NCBI RefSeq assembly: GCF_000189635.1
Contig: NW_002476418.1
Location: 1 to 64,000 of the forward strand
Reading direction: 5' to 3'
Length of the DNA: 64,000 nt
Source: Tetrahymena thermophila SB210
Taxonomy: Eukaryota > Ciliophora > Oligohymenophorea > Hymenostomatida > Tetrahymenidae
The notes under the pieces are model-generated. The model was not told where the DNA came from and made no database searches. It saw nothing but the letters and a program-made list of their open reading frames with translations. Made by a program: the position numbers and the translations under genes. Positions 52,501 to 64,000 of this stretch are shown in pieces; within the stretch, counting starts at the first letter, position 1, and every line of letters begins with the position of its first letter.

Positions 52501-55500
52501 AGTGTATCTAGAAAGCGATTAGCTTACTCTATTGAATGTTAGGCTTGAAAATAATTAAAATCTTCAATAAAACGCAGGTTTAGCTATAATGAGCATAAGC
52601 TCTTCAATAAATAATTTGGATACCTTAAATATAGCTCAAAATCAATTTAACATTTAATTTGAATCAACAGTTTCTATTTTTATTCAGAATTCTGCGTTTT
52701 AGTATAATGCTGGTATTAATGGGGGAGCTTTATCTATTATCAATAATATTGGTTCTGTTATTATATAAAGCAGTTAGTTTTTATTTAACAAAGCCTAAGG
52801 AAGTGGAGGAGCTATTTATCTAAATTTGGATTAAGGTTCTATAAATTTAGACTAATCTAATCAAATTAGCTATAACAAAGCAATTATAGGAGGTGGAATT
52901 AGATTGTATAGCTAAGCAAACTTAGTTTAAGTATCTATAAATAAAAATATTATATAAAAGAACAAAGCTGATATTTATGGAAATAATTTTGCTACTTTTT
53001 TAGAATCAGTATTTGTTTCTTGCCCAAATACGAAATGTATATTCAATAATTCCAATAATTAGTTAAGTATAGAGAGGTTTAATAGTGGAGATACTGCTTA
53101 ACTGTCCATTATATTTTTAGACTAAGATGGTAGATCCTTGAGCTTTGATCCGTCAAAAGTAGATTCTAATAATTATCCTAGTGAAATAATTGACGAAATT
53201 AAAAGTTATCATTTATAAGTAACAACATCATTAGATGGTAATGAAAAAATAAATATTAATGGAGAAAACTTCATTAGCTATAGCAGATTCTCATAAAATA
53301 CTTCTGCTTTTGTGCTAAACAACTTCCAAATTTTATCAATTCCATAAACAACCTAGCAAATTAATATAAACTATTAAATACTTCCTTCAAAAATACAACA
53401 ATTGAGTAATTCTAGCAAAAATTCAATTTTAACAAGTATATAATTTAGAGAATGTATTGTAGGAGAGATAATGAAAGCTTACTCTTAAACTATATTTTCT
53501 TGCTAAAAGTGCCAGGTTGGAACTTATTCTCTTGTAGATTCTTACCATATTATGGAAAGCAAGCAAGGTTAAATATAATGTAAAAAATGTCCTTACTCTG
53601 CTATCAGCTGTGAAGGAAATTAAATATAACTTAAAAATAGTTATTGGAAAATGAATGACACAACTGACGAAATAATTTATTGTGTCAATAATCCAAATTC
53701 TTGCCAATCAGAAAATAGCGAAAGTAGAAAAGGGTGTATAAAAGGATATATAGGACCTTTATGTGAAACGTGTGATTTAATTGGCGATATTTGGGAAAGC
53801 TAAAGGTACACAAAATCTTTATCATCTAGTTATGAATGCTCACAATGCAGCTCTCTTTATTACCAAATAGTTTTTATTGTCCTTTCTATTTTGATTTTAT
53901 CAATATATTTTTTGATGAGTTTGGAAATCTTTATGAATAATTTTTATCATAGTCAACTATGTCACTATTTGAGGTTTTTGCATATTCTACCAATATCATA
54001 AAGCTAAATCAAAGATAGATCTTCTTTATATATAAAAATTTTAACAAATTACATTTAAATATCCTCAGTTTTAATTAACTATTCTTACTACTTCATCCCA
54101 AGCTTTGTCTCTATAGTTCCTAATTCTTTTGGATAGCCAAGTAACAAACTAATAATTGGATTATAGTGTTTACTCAGTATATAGTTCCTAAAAAAAAATG
54201 GAATTTTACAGACATTTTCTATACTTCAATCCTTAATTCCTTTAATTTTTATATCTTTATTAACTCTCATTTTGATGATAGAATTTTTATTAAAGAGAAG
54301 AAAGTTCTAAAAAGCTAAATTCTATACCCTCTTTAATATATTGTTTGTATTCTTCTAGCCTGATCAAGTAAATTAAAAAATTTTTAATAAATTTAAAAAA
54401 GTTATCAATGAGTAAATAATATTTTTAAAAATATTATTAGTACAAAAGTAATTATTCTTAATAAATTATTAGTTTAAAAGTTCTCATTTTTAATTTTTAA
54501 ATAAATAAATTAATTTTTAATATTTTTTTGATTTCATTTAAACTATTATGAATTAGGTAACATTTTTGACTAATTTATTAAGTTGTAGATAAATTGGCTC
54601 ATTTAGTTATGCAAGTAAAAATTTACTACTACTCTGTGATGATAATGATTACTAATCATTTCAAAGGAAATTTGCTATTCCACTTCTAATTTTTTGGATA
54701 GGAGTACCTGTAATATCTCTAATAGCAATATATAAAAAAAGAAATAAATTAAACACTTGCTATACTTAATACAGATTAGGTTATTTTACAACAGGATTTA
54801 AATAGAAATTCTTCTATTGGGAGTTTGTTAGAATGTATTTGAAAATTTTAATTGTTTTACTTTTTACTATTTACAATTCAAATTTATATAACACTTATTT
54901 GATAATTATTCTCATTTTCTTTGGTTACATAAAGATAACACAAGGCTATTAACCATTTTAAAGCATTGGCCTTTCTAATATGGAAGTAGCATCTTACACT
55001 ATATTAATAATAAATGTGACTTTATAAGTATTTTAATTGGAGTATAACACAATAGGTTTATAAATATTTTCAGCTTTAATTCATAGTTGGATGATTCTAC
55101 ATATGATTTTGGTCATCATATTTATAAAAATTAAGGATTATTAAAATTAATTTGGAAAATTACTTAGATTTCTCCTTAGATTTATACTACCTAAAAAATA
55201 TTACAATAAACTTATTTCAAACAATAAGATAAAATTTTCAACGTTTTTAATGTGGAAAAAAGTGAGAAAAAATATAAAATTGATTATATTAAAGAAAGCT
55301 TTTGAAAAAGTAGAAACATAAGATGTTTTAAATCTCAATGCTAATAATTCACCTATAAAAGACAATATAAGTAAATTATATTATTAAGTAATAACTTTTT
55401 TATTTATTAAATTTTATTTTATATTAAAATAGCAAGAAATATCAGTAAATCCATCCATAATTCAATGAGACTAATATCTAATTTTACGAGTCAATAAAAT

Positions 55501-55812
55501 GATGTATTACTGTCTCCAGTAAGTAGTAATAGCAGAATCAAAATCTTTGACAATGAAAAATCACAATAAAAGGGCAATTTTATTCAAAGATTAAAAATAA
55601 ATGATTAAAAATAGTAACAAGATGGTTAGATTTAATAAGATTGTATGATATAAAGTATGATAGATCTGGAAGATGTTAATTAATTACATGAAAAAAATAT
55701 TTAAGATTAAAATGAGCTTTAATTTTCTTAATTTTAGACTTTATCAATGAAGAATTCAATGTAAAATGCAAACAAGCAAATATAAAAATAAACAAAATTA
55801 GATAGTAAATGA
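46558..55812 (+). CDS. Giant multi-domain membrane protein, copy 2, 2971 aa
   Basis: A tandem paralogue of the gene at 35468. Exons: 46558-49825, 49914-54367, 54557-55370 and 55433-55812. Exons 2 to 4 have exactly the same lengths as in copy 1 (4454, 814 and 380 nt), and exon 1 is three bases shorter. The reading frame is intact to TGA at 55810. The same signal peptide, Cys-rich modules (CISNCLVCQDQKC, CKKCPYSAISC, GPLCETCD), beta-rich body, membrane segments and tail are present. Long stretches are nearly identical to copy 1, while others (for example the ends of the introns and parts of the tail) differ more. That fits recent duplication with patchy gene conversion. A role at the cell surface is inferred from architecture. 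Confidence 0.9.
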
Positions 55813-56718
55813 CACTTTAATCTAATTACTTAAAAATATGTTATCTTTTTTTATTAAATTTATTGTTTTTATAGTTTACTCAATCTATTACTTAACATCT
55901 TGCTTGGTAAATATGAATGCCTAAGCTTAAAATCAATTTTTTTTTGTTCAAAAACCTAAAGGTCTTAAATAATAAAATTATTTTTTTCTAATTTTTTCTT
56001 AATAAGTTTTTAATTTAAATTTTTTACTTTTAAAAATAATAATTAGGATACAAAATTAACTTGTTTTTTAATGGATAGAATTTTCTAATTATTAATTTAG
56101 AGATTGTTTTTATTTAGAATATAATATTTTTTTACTAAAATTTATGAAATAATTAATCAAAATTAAATTATTTATCCAAAACCCAATTTTTTGATATTTC
56201 TACTGCAAAGCTTTTAAAAATATTAATTTTTAATTTAACATGAAAATCATAAAAAATAAAGAAATATCAATATAAAAGTTATTATAAAATTTTTTAAATT
56301 ATTTTTAAAAATACCATCAATAATGTAATGGAATTCATACCCTTAATATTTATTTTGATATTTAAGTAAATTTTAAAGTGTTCTTGGTTAAAAAATACTG
56401 AGTCAAAGCTTAAAATAAAATATTTTCATTTAAATCTAAATAAATAAAAATCAATTTAAATATGTATTCTTTAAAAAAAAAATATGTAATCTTTTATCAA
56501 AAGAAGTATTTAAAAAATATATTAATTTTATTATTTGTATTAAAATAAATTATGCAATGACACACGTTAATTAATCAAAATTAAAAAAATTTTTTTTACT
56601 GAGAAATAACTTTTCATTATTAAAATTAGTTTTGATTAATTAATTATTTAGCTAACAACAAGCTTTTTTCTTAGAAATAATAAAGAAACAATTTATTTGA
56701 AAAGTTTTTGTTTTCAAT
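55813..56718. other. Spacer between giant genes 2 and 3
   Basis: About 900 bp of AT-rich DNA. I see no gene or RNA. The last ~100 bp probably carry the promoter and leader of giant gene 3. Confidence 0.5.
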
Positions 56719-59700
56719 ATGAAACTTTTGAAAGTTATTATAGGATTAAATATTATATTTTCAATAAACCAAATACTAGTAACTGGATAATGCTTATAAA
56801 ATTGTTTGATTTGCAATAACCCGCTTTCTTGCGCTTAATGTGAGGAAGGATTTGTTTATGATTACTAGAAAAATATTTGCTCTTTTGCATCATGTAGGGA
56901 TTAGCTAGCTATTTCAGAATTTTAAGACTCTTAAGGAAATAATTATTCATAATGTGTTTCTATCTGCTAAAACTCATTTTTCAGAAATATCCAAGATCAT
57001 GTCTGTTAGTAGCTTTAACAGTGTTCATCATAGTATTTCGTATCAACATCTTTTATCTCCAGATAAGGAGGCGCTTAGTAGATTATTTTGTATCAATCTA
57101 ACTACTTCCTAGTATTATACAATTAAATGGCTGATTATATTAAAAAGTCAAACGGATAATTAGAGTATTCGATTAAGTATGTAGATAATATAATAAAATG
57201 GTAATATTTTAATGATCAAATTTACTTTTTTAGTAATAACAACTAAATAATATTTTGGGATGTTAATTTAAATGTGTAAACTCCAATACTATAAGTTTTA
57301 TAAGGTCAAATCATACTTGATAGTGTTATAATTTAATCAAACTCTCAAATTGGCTGTTTACTAGCATTTAACTTAGAGAAATCATTAATCTATATTTATC
57401 CTTTTCTTGATATATTATCATCGAATTTTATTTCTTCACCTCAACCATTAGAATTATCATTTAACAATAAGGTATTTTTTGTAATTAAAAATTAAATATT
57501 TTTAACAACATAATAATCGATAGAGATATTTGCATTAGAAAATGATTCAAGTGGTAAAACTTAAGTAAAAAATATCTAGATATGTTAACTTGATAAAGCT
57601 AGTAGTACAAATATTAGCATCATAGATTAAGTTTACATTTAATAAATGAACACATTTTACTTAATATTAAATGGTATTTAAGGAATAGTAGTATGTGATT
57701 AAATAAATACAAATATTATCTTAACTAGCTAACAACCTTCTAAACTACAAATTTTCAACAGTTATCTAGCACAGCCGCTTATTTTAGTGCTTTATACTGA
57801 CTCTATAATAATTTATCACAAACTTGAGTCCATTTAAACTATATAAGCGGTTTAAAACCAGAAAATTATTGATTTTTCGTTTATCTAAATAAATAATTTT
57901 ATAAATGAATTATATTTACTACTTAGCTCACAATAAATTTAAATTTTTATTGATAATTAATAAAACTATATATGGGAATCGGAAGAAAATTTCTTAAGAC
58001 TGATAAATTTTACGATTATCCCTATTTATTAAATATAGCGATTCGATGTTTCAATATAAACTTTATGATAACGATTTGATCGATAAGTACCGACTTCATT
58101 TTCAATTTTAAAATCGGATCGCAAAAAATCATAAATCGGTAAGATTATGATACGATTCCCACATATAAATAAAACTACACTTCTCAGCTTGTAAATTTCT
58201 TGTTAACAGAAAGCATTTCCATTAATTCTGCTTAATTTAATAGTTTAAATACAGTATTTACTAGTGATTTTTCAGAAATATATTTAGCTGTTTTAGGATT
58301 AAATAGTTTTTAAGTTATTAATAGAAATAAAATTCAACTAAATTCAAATAAACATGAATAGTTTGTATTTTCTCCTTTTTAAGTAATGCCAATAACTAAC
58401 ATAGCTACTATTAACGATATTTTAATTTTAGAAGATCTAAATTTGGTATTAAGTTGCTCTTCTGATGGATTTATTTTTATTTTAGATAACACCCATAGAT
58501 ATAAGACGATACTTAATTTTTAACTTTAAGTTGCTGAAGATCAATGTCTCAAATTATACAGATTTACTACTACAAATATAATCGCTCTATTTTAAAATAA
58601 AATTATAATTTTTGATGTATCGTAAGGTTTAATTAGATCCACCATTTAGAAAAAAAATCCTGACCCTTCTAATGAATTTATTAGTTGTAGTAACAATTAA
58701 GCTGTAATGATCTATGATTAGAGTTTAAATTTAATCGACTCAGATTTTAATGTATTGCTTCAAATTTAATCAAATAGCGAATTTATAAATATTTAAATGA
58801 TATATTTCTATATAGATTCTACAATTTTCATTTAACAAACCTCAAACATTAGTATTTATCAGATTGATTTGACTTAGACTTAGCAATAATATAAAATAGC
58901 TTTAAAATATTAGTATCAATTTAGATAAAGTGAGATATAAATTGCTAAGATAAAATAATATCCTCTACCAATTTAACAAAGTATAAATTACTAGTTTGAA
59001 ATAGTTGTTTTTGATTCTTAATAAAATTTTTACATTTTTGATAATAAATTAAATCTTCTGTTTTAAATAAGAAACATTCCTATTCAGGAAGCATTAGATA
59101 TTAATTTTTCATTAAAATATCCTTTAGATCCTACTTATTTTGTTTTTGGAATTACCTCTTAATTGGGAATTTCCTTTCCTTATTAAGTTTATACTTTAAC
59201 TAAAGGCTCTTAAATTTCAAATTTTGCTGCAAGTCTTGCTTATGGTACAGGTATGATGGAGCCTGTTTTAAATTATGATGACTAAGGGAATGTTAAATCC
59301 TATTAGATTACCTTAATTATGCCTCTAAATTACTTTACCTTGAACAATGTATTTAGATACTTCCCATTAAGTCAATCCAATAATTTTTATACAACTTTAT
59401 AAATTATTTACGAAAATTAGACATCTAACTAGGTTTATCAAGATTTATCATACAACTATATTGGCTATCAAAGCGGGTATTTAGCAGTTGTACCTATTGT
59501 AAATTCTTTTTCTCAATTAGTACTAAAAGACACATAAAATGATATAATTAATGTTATTTAGAATTTTTCAGTGCAAAAATATTTTGTAATTTCGAAAAAA
59601 ATTCAAATTTATAATATCCATAATAACCAATTAATAGAAGAAATAATTTTTAATGACTCAAATACATATTATGTCAGATAATTTTAGCTATTCCCTGAGT

Positions 59701-62700
59701 AATAACTTTTTATTGCTTTTAAATCAAATTAACTTTTAATGAAAAACTTACAAACAAACCAAACATTTTCATATGAAAATATAACATCAATAAATATATA
59801 TTTTTTAGAAAATAATTTTATAACTGTTTTTGGTAGCAAGATTGTTTAACTTAACCTAGATCTAACAGAAAAATCTTCGGTTAATTAAATAAATATTTAA
59901 AATAATTTACCATAAAATGCAATAAGTTCATCTCTCTATTATTATTGTAAATAATAAGATGGAAATTTATTGATTTTAAATAAGCAGAACCTTTAAATCA
60001 TAGTTTCAGTAAAAAATAAATAAATTGGACTAAATTATTAAATCTTTCTAGATGAGTAAATGAATAATCTTTTTCTTTATAATTCTATTCTTTATATTTA
60101 TGACTTGAAAGGAGTGAATCAAAATAAACAAATAGACGTAAGTTATTAAATTAATTAGATACAAATATTGAGACAGTACTTATGCGTTATCAATTCAGCA
60201 AGTAAATCATTATTAATTAATTGTTATTTGCTTATTTTTTTTAAATAATTATTTTTGAATTAAGCGCAGTATATTTAGGTGGGAAATTTTTTGAATAAAT
60301 ATATTTATGAATTTAAAAATACTAATAGAATATAATTTTTTTTTTTTGAAAAAAGAGTGAAATTATGACTTTTTATGCTTTTACCTTTATATCATGCAAT
60401 ATTATGCTGATTAACTCTTGAAAAATATTTAAATTAGAATTATTTCAGTAATTTAAATTTTACCTAAAGTCAAATAAAAAAATATATTTTTATTAAACAA
60501 AACTTTAGCAAAGCTTATTATAAAATAATAAATTATGTTTGTCTTTCAAAGTCATAAATAATTAATTTAAATCATATTAAATAGATGTAAATATCTTATA
60601 GAGATAGACACTTATACAGTAAGCAAAATATCTAAACTCAAAAGGTGGATAGATAATTAACGTAAAATATATAGATGAAGTTTAATATCTATTTATATGG
60701 ACTAGCTTGACGAGATATTCTTAGATTACAGTTTACAGTATTTAAACATTTACAATAGTTTAAGAGATAAAAAATACATTTATTCAGAATAACCCATCAG
60801 TTGTAGTTGATTTATCTTTTGATTTGGCTTCGTTTTAAATTATTTATTTAGATAACACTGGAAATATAAATTGTTTTGGAATGGATACTTTTGATTAAAA
60901 TTGTGTTTTTAAAATGAGCGAATTTAGTGATTAAAATATCCTTCCTATTGGTATGACGATAGACTATGAAACGAATAATATATTTGTCTACAGCTCTAGT
61001 AATATTTATTAAATAAGTTATGCTGCACTTTATATGAGATTTAGCAGGATCATACATTATAAATAAAATCAATTCATAAAGATTAATGGTTTGACACCGA
61101 TTTAAAATTACTTTTATGTGATTAATTCTAATAATATCATTTATTAGTATCAAAATTAAAACTTTTCTTTTTTAAATTACTTTGATGAATAAGACACTTT
61201 ATAATAAGTTGTTTATATTCAAAGAATTACTACTCTTATTGCTAGTTTTCAAAATATTATTAATGTTTATCCTCAATTTACTCCATATAGCCCTGATTTT
61301 AATAAAAAAATAACAATTTCTGGTTATAAATTTAAATAATTTTTATCAGATAATATTTTTATCACAACAGATGGCTCTTTAGTTGATTATGATTTCTAGA
61401 ACATCAAAGAAAATTTTAGATTAACTTGGGGATCAACAACAAGAACAACAGTTTATCTAAGCATTAGTTCTATTAATTTAATTATAATAGGTTTGTATTA
61501 AGGCAATTGTATAATTTACAACTAAGAATCTAAAGTTTATAATTAAATAAAAATAGATAGCAAGCCTATCTAATATATTAGCTCTACTGAAAATTATTTT
61601 TGGATTTGCTCTTCAGGTGGAATTGTTAATTAATTAATAAATAAAACAAAGTAAGTAGCATAAACTTATGATATAGGTTAGATTATATAGCAACAAGTGA
61701 GTGGTATGATAGGTGTTTTTGAAATTGATGAAGTGAATACCAGGTTATTTACACATATTATTGAACAGAAGCTTATTTATGTAATAAATTACTCTCAATC
61801 TTAATATCAGATTTCATATCTAAGCTTTCCTTTTAATAGCAATTGCTAGATTTAAATTAGTCTAAATTTTGTTTTGTTTTACAGCAGTTTCTAAATAAAT
61901 ATTCATAATAGATCAACTTTGTAAATCTTAAGAAGCTTAAGAAGAGATATAAATTCTGATGAAATTAAATTTCTTAATTTTCTATAAGAATAATTTTTTG
62001 TTATCTGTTTTTTATAAAAATTTGAAATATTTTACTACAATTATACATAAAATAATATTACCATGATAGATTAAGTAATTACTGCAGCACCTTAAATTAT
62101 GGATATAGATATTATATAGGATATAAACGATCAACTCTAGGTCATAGTCTTTTCTTAGGATCTCTTTTTTGTAAAAAGGTATACAATTAGTCAAATTGTA
62201 TAAAATTAAATATAGTGTAGTGCGATTATTTAGGTTAGTGATTACATTAATACTTAACTGTAGCTTTCTTTAATTCAAAAACCTCTCTAACCATCTATTA
62301 ATTGGAGAAATATGATATAATAATAATAAATTAATTCAGATGCTTAGCAATATTTTTTAATACTTCAAAATGGAAATTTAAATTATATAAATTCTCTTCT
62401 TATTTAAAGTGGTGAATTAGTAATTTCTTCTGATCCTAGTATTAATAAATATGTTTAGCTCTTGATTTAATAGCAATCTTTTACATCATTCTAAAAGACA
62501 GGCTTAAATCTCAAAAATTTTGAGTTTATTTTTGATATTAATGAAATGCAATCAACATAAATAAATCTCTCACAAAATATTTTAAATGTTAGGTTTTAGA
62601 ATATTAATATACAGAATTCAAATAATATGAATTAAGTGTAGCTTAATTTTTTTAACCTCAATAAAGTGGTATTCTAAAACTTAATAATAGATGGGTAGAA

Positions 62701-64000
62701 TTAAGTTTAAAAGAATATATTATTGTAAAACTACCAAAATAATTAGCTTGAAGGACTTGTTTACTTTTATAATTGTTCGGAAGTCTATATTTACAACATC
62801 ACAATTTAAAATTTTGAGTTCACAAATTAATTTTAAAAGAGCATGTTTAAATTTTACAAAATTTAAAAACTAGTTATTGATGGCTTACAAATTGATTAGA
62901 TAGTCACAATTAAATAGTTTTTTCAAATACAAAGTGTTGATTAAGTAATACTAAACAATATCAAAATTCAAAATTCTTCAATTTAAAAAGCAACTCTAAC
63001 TTAAATTAACTATTCTTATATAATCTACATATCAGGGTGCTAATAGACAAATATAACTTAGGTAATTTACTAAAATAATTAAAATCTATCATTTCTTTCA
63101 ATATCAAATGAAATTTAAATAGAAAATGGCTTGTATTACCTCTAAACAGATTAAGTTTTTATATCAAACTCTTAATTCATCAATAATACTTATTCAATTA
63201 TATCTGAAAACTAAGCAACTTTGTTAATTTCATCAAGCTATGTTTAATTTTCTTATATCTCTTCTAAAAACAACTCTGCAAATATATAGATAATAAAGTC
63301 TTAGTATGTTAATATTGATAATGGTAATTTTTTTAACAATACAAGTGTAAATGGAGGTGCAATATATTTCTATCTAATTAGCCAAGCAGTTATTATCAAA
63401 TTGAGCTATTTTATAAAAAACTAAGCTGAAGCTAGTGGTGGTGGATTGTATTTTCTTCAAGAATAAGGAAATATTACAATAGATAGTTCTAATTTAATTA
63501 GCCAAAACGTTGCTTGCATAGGAGGTGGAATAAGACTTTATTCTTCAAATGTAAGCAATATCTAATAAATGATAGATAAAGTAATATTTTTAAAAAACAA
63601 TGCTTATATCTATGGAAATAACTTTGCCACTTTTGCTTAAGGGATTACAGTTTCTAGCCCAGCTTTGAAAAGTGAATACTAAAGATTTTAAGATTTGAGT
63701 AATTAACTATAAAATTCTTATTCAGGTTAATTAAATGTTGACAATTTTAAAAGTGGCGATACAGGAGTATTTGAAGTTGCTTTTTATGATTAAGATGATA
63801 GATAAATTACTTTTGATGCATAAAAAGTAAATTAAAAAATATATCATTAAAGTATAGTAGAGGAGATTAAAAGCTTTTCCATTTAATTTGTAAGCAATAA
63901 TCTAACTTACATCACAATTAACGGAGAAAATTTTGTAAATTATAATAAATTCAACTCAACAACGAATACATTTTATTTAGATAACTTTAACATTCTCTCT
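56719..64000 (+). CDS. Giant multi-domain membrane protein, copy 3 (diverged, runs off the window)
   Basis: A more distant paralogue of the two preceding genes. Exon 1 runs 56719-60201 and is interrupted by a 201-bp inverted-repeat element (57967-58167). Exon 2 starts at 60585 and is still open at 64000. The intron is at the same place and phase as intron 1 of the paralogues but is 383 bp instead of about 90. The start has a signal peptide (MKLLKVIIGLNIIFSINQ) and Cys-rich modules (CLQNCLICNNPLSCAQCEEG). The WD-like strand (LSCSSDGFIFIL) and, near the window end, GGAIYF and GGGLYF beta-helix-like repeats are conserved. With the element and one target copy removed, exon 1 is 3274 nt (phase 1), matching the paralogues' phase. 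As it stands the element brings an in-frame TGA. Confidence 0.85.
57967..58167. mobile_element. 201-bp inverted-repeat element (MITE-like or excisable) in a coding exon
   Basis: The terminal inverted repeats are 15 bp (tatatatgggaatcg at the left; cgattcccacatata at the right) and match at 14 of 15 positions. They are flanked by an 8-bp direct repeat aataaaac at 57959-57966 and 58168-58175, a target-site duplication. Inside, the short motif CGATT/AATCG recurs several times, as in subterminal repeats of DNA transposons. There is no ORF, so it is non-autonomous. An 8-bp target duplication is typical of hAT elements, though the terminal bases are not decisive. The element is more GC-rich than the surrounding gene. 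Confidence 0.85.

Noticed and set aside
57967-58167. The inserted element as an ordinary spliceosomal intron.
   Set aside because: It has inverted repeats and a target duplication, lacks GT...AG ends at the frame-restoring boundaries, and the two paralogues have no intron there.
1-64000. CRISPR-like reading of the regular LRR exon array.
   Set aside because: The repeats are 90-nt coding exons with splice sites in a ciliate gene; they lack CRISPR-type spacers or cas genes.

Overview
This window comes from a ciliate nuclear genome, most like Tetrahymena. The DNA is roughly four-fifths A+T. Genes read through only if TAA and TAG are taken as glutamine and TGA is the sole stop, so a standard-code ORF scan sees only fragments and antisense shadows. 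Introns are GT...AG and very AT-rich. There is one tRNA gene, tRNA-Tyr with a short intron. The species call is an inference; the reassigned code is seen directly in every gene.

Layout. (1) 1-14090: a tandem segmental duplication. The first copy carries a 37-exon leucine-rich-repeat (LRR) gene (181-8005) and a frameshifted gene for a small secreted protein (9061-9990). The second copy keeps only the first three LRR-gene exons (10541-11148), has lost the LRR exon array, and carries the intact secreted-protein gene (12831-13760). (2) 14090-20950: two tandem intact genes for 744-residue TPR-like proteins (14493-16727 and 18378-20612), each preceded by a small tandem repeat. (3) 23028-26605: a nine-exon gene joining a Gln/Glu-rich N-terminus, ankyrin repeats and a bromodomain, so a likely chromatin reader. 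It is followed by a lysine-rich basic protein (27170-27613) and a four-pass membrane protein (29631-30251). (4) 31043-33835 (minus): an intronless Sec24-type COPII cargo adaptor; then tRNA-Tyr (34364-34447, minus). (5) 35468-64000: three tandem paralogues of a giant surface protein (about 2970 residues) with a signal peptide, Cys-rich segments, a propeller/beta-helix-like body and a multi-pass membrane C-terminus. The third runs off the window.

The dominant theme is local duplication at every scale: 90-nt exons, exon pairs, a 2070-bp block of exon pairs, whole genes and a 10-kb segment. The most notable single observation is a 201-bp element with 15-bp terminal inverted repeats and an 8-bp target duplication inside exon 1 of the third giant gene. 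Removing the element plus one target copy (209 bp) restores the frame and gives the same splice phase as the two paralogues. It is either a recent MITE insertion or, if this is micronuclear DNA, a candidate precisely excised element.
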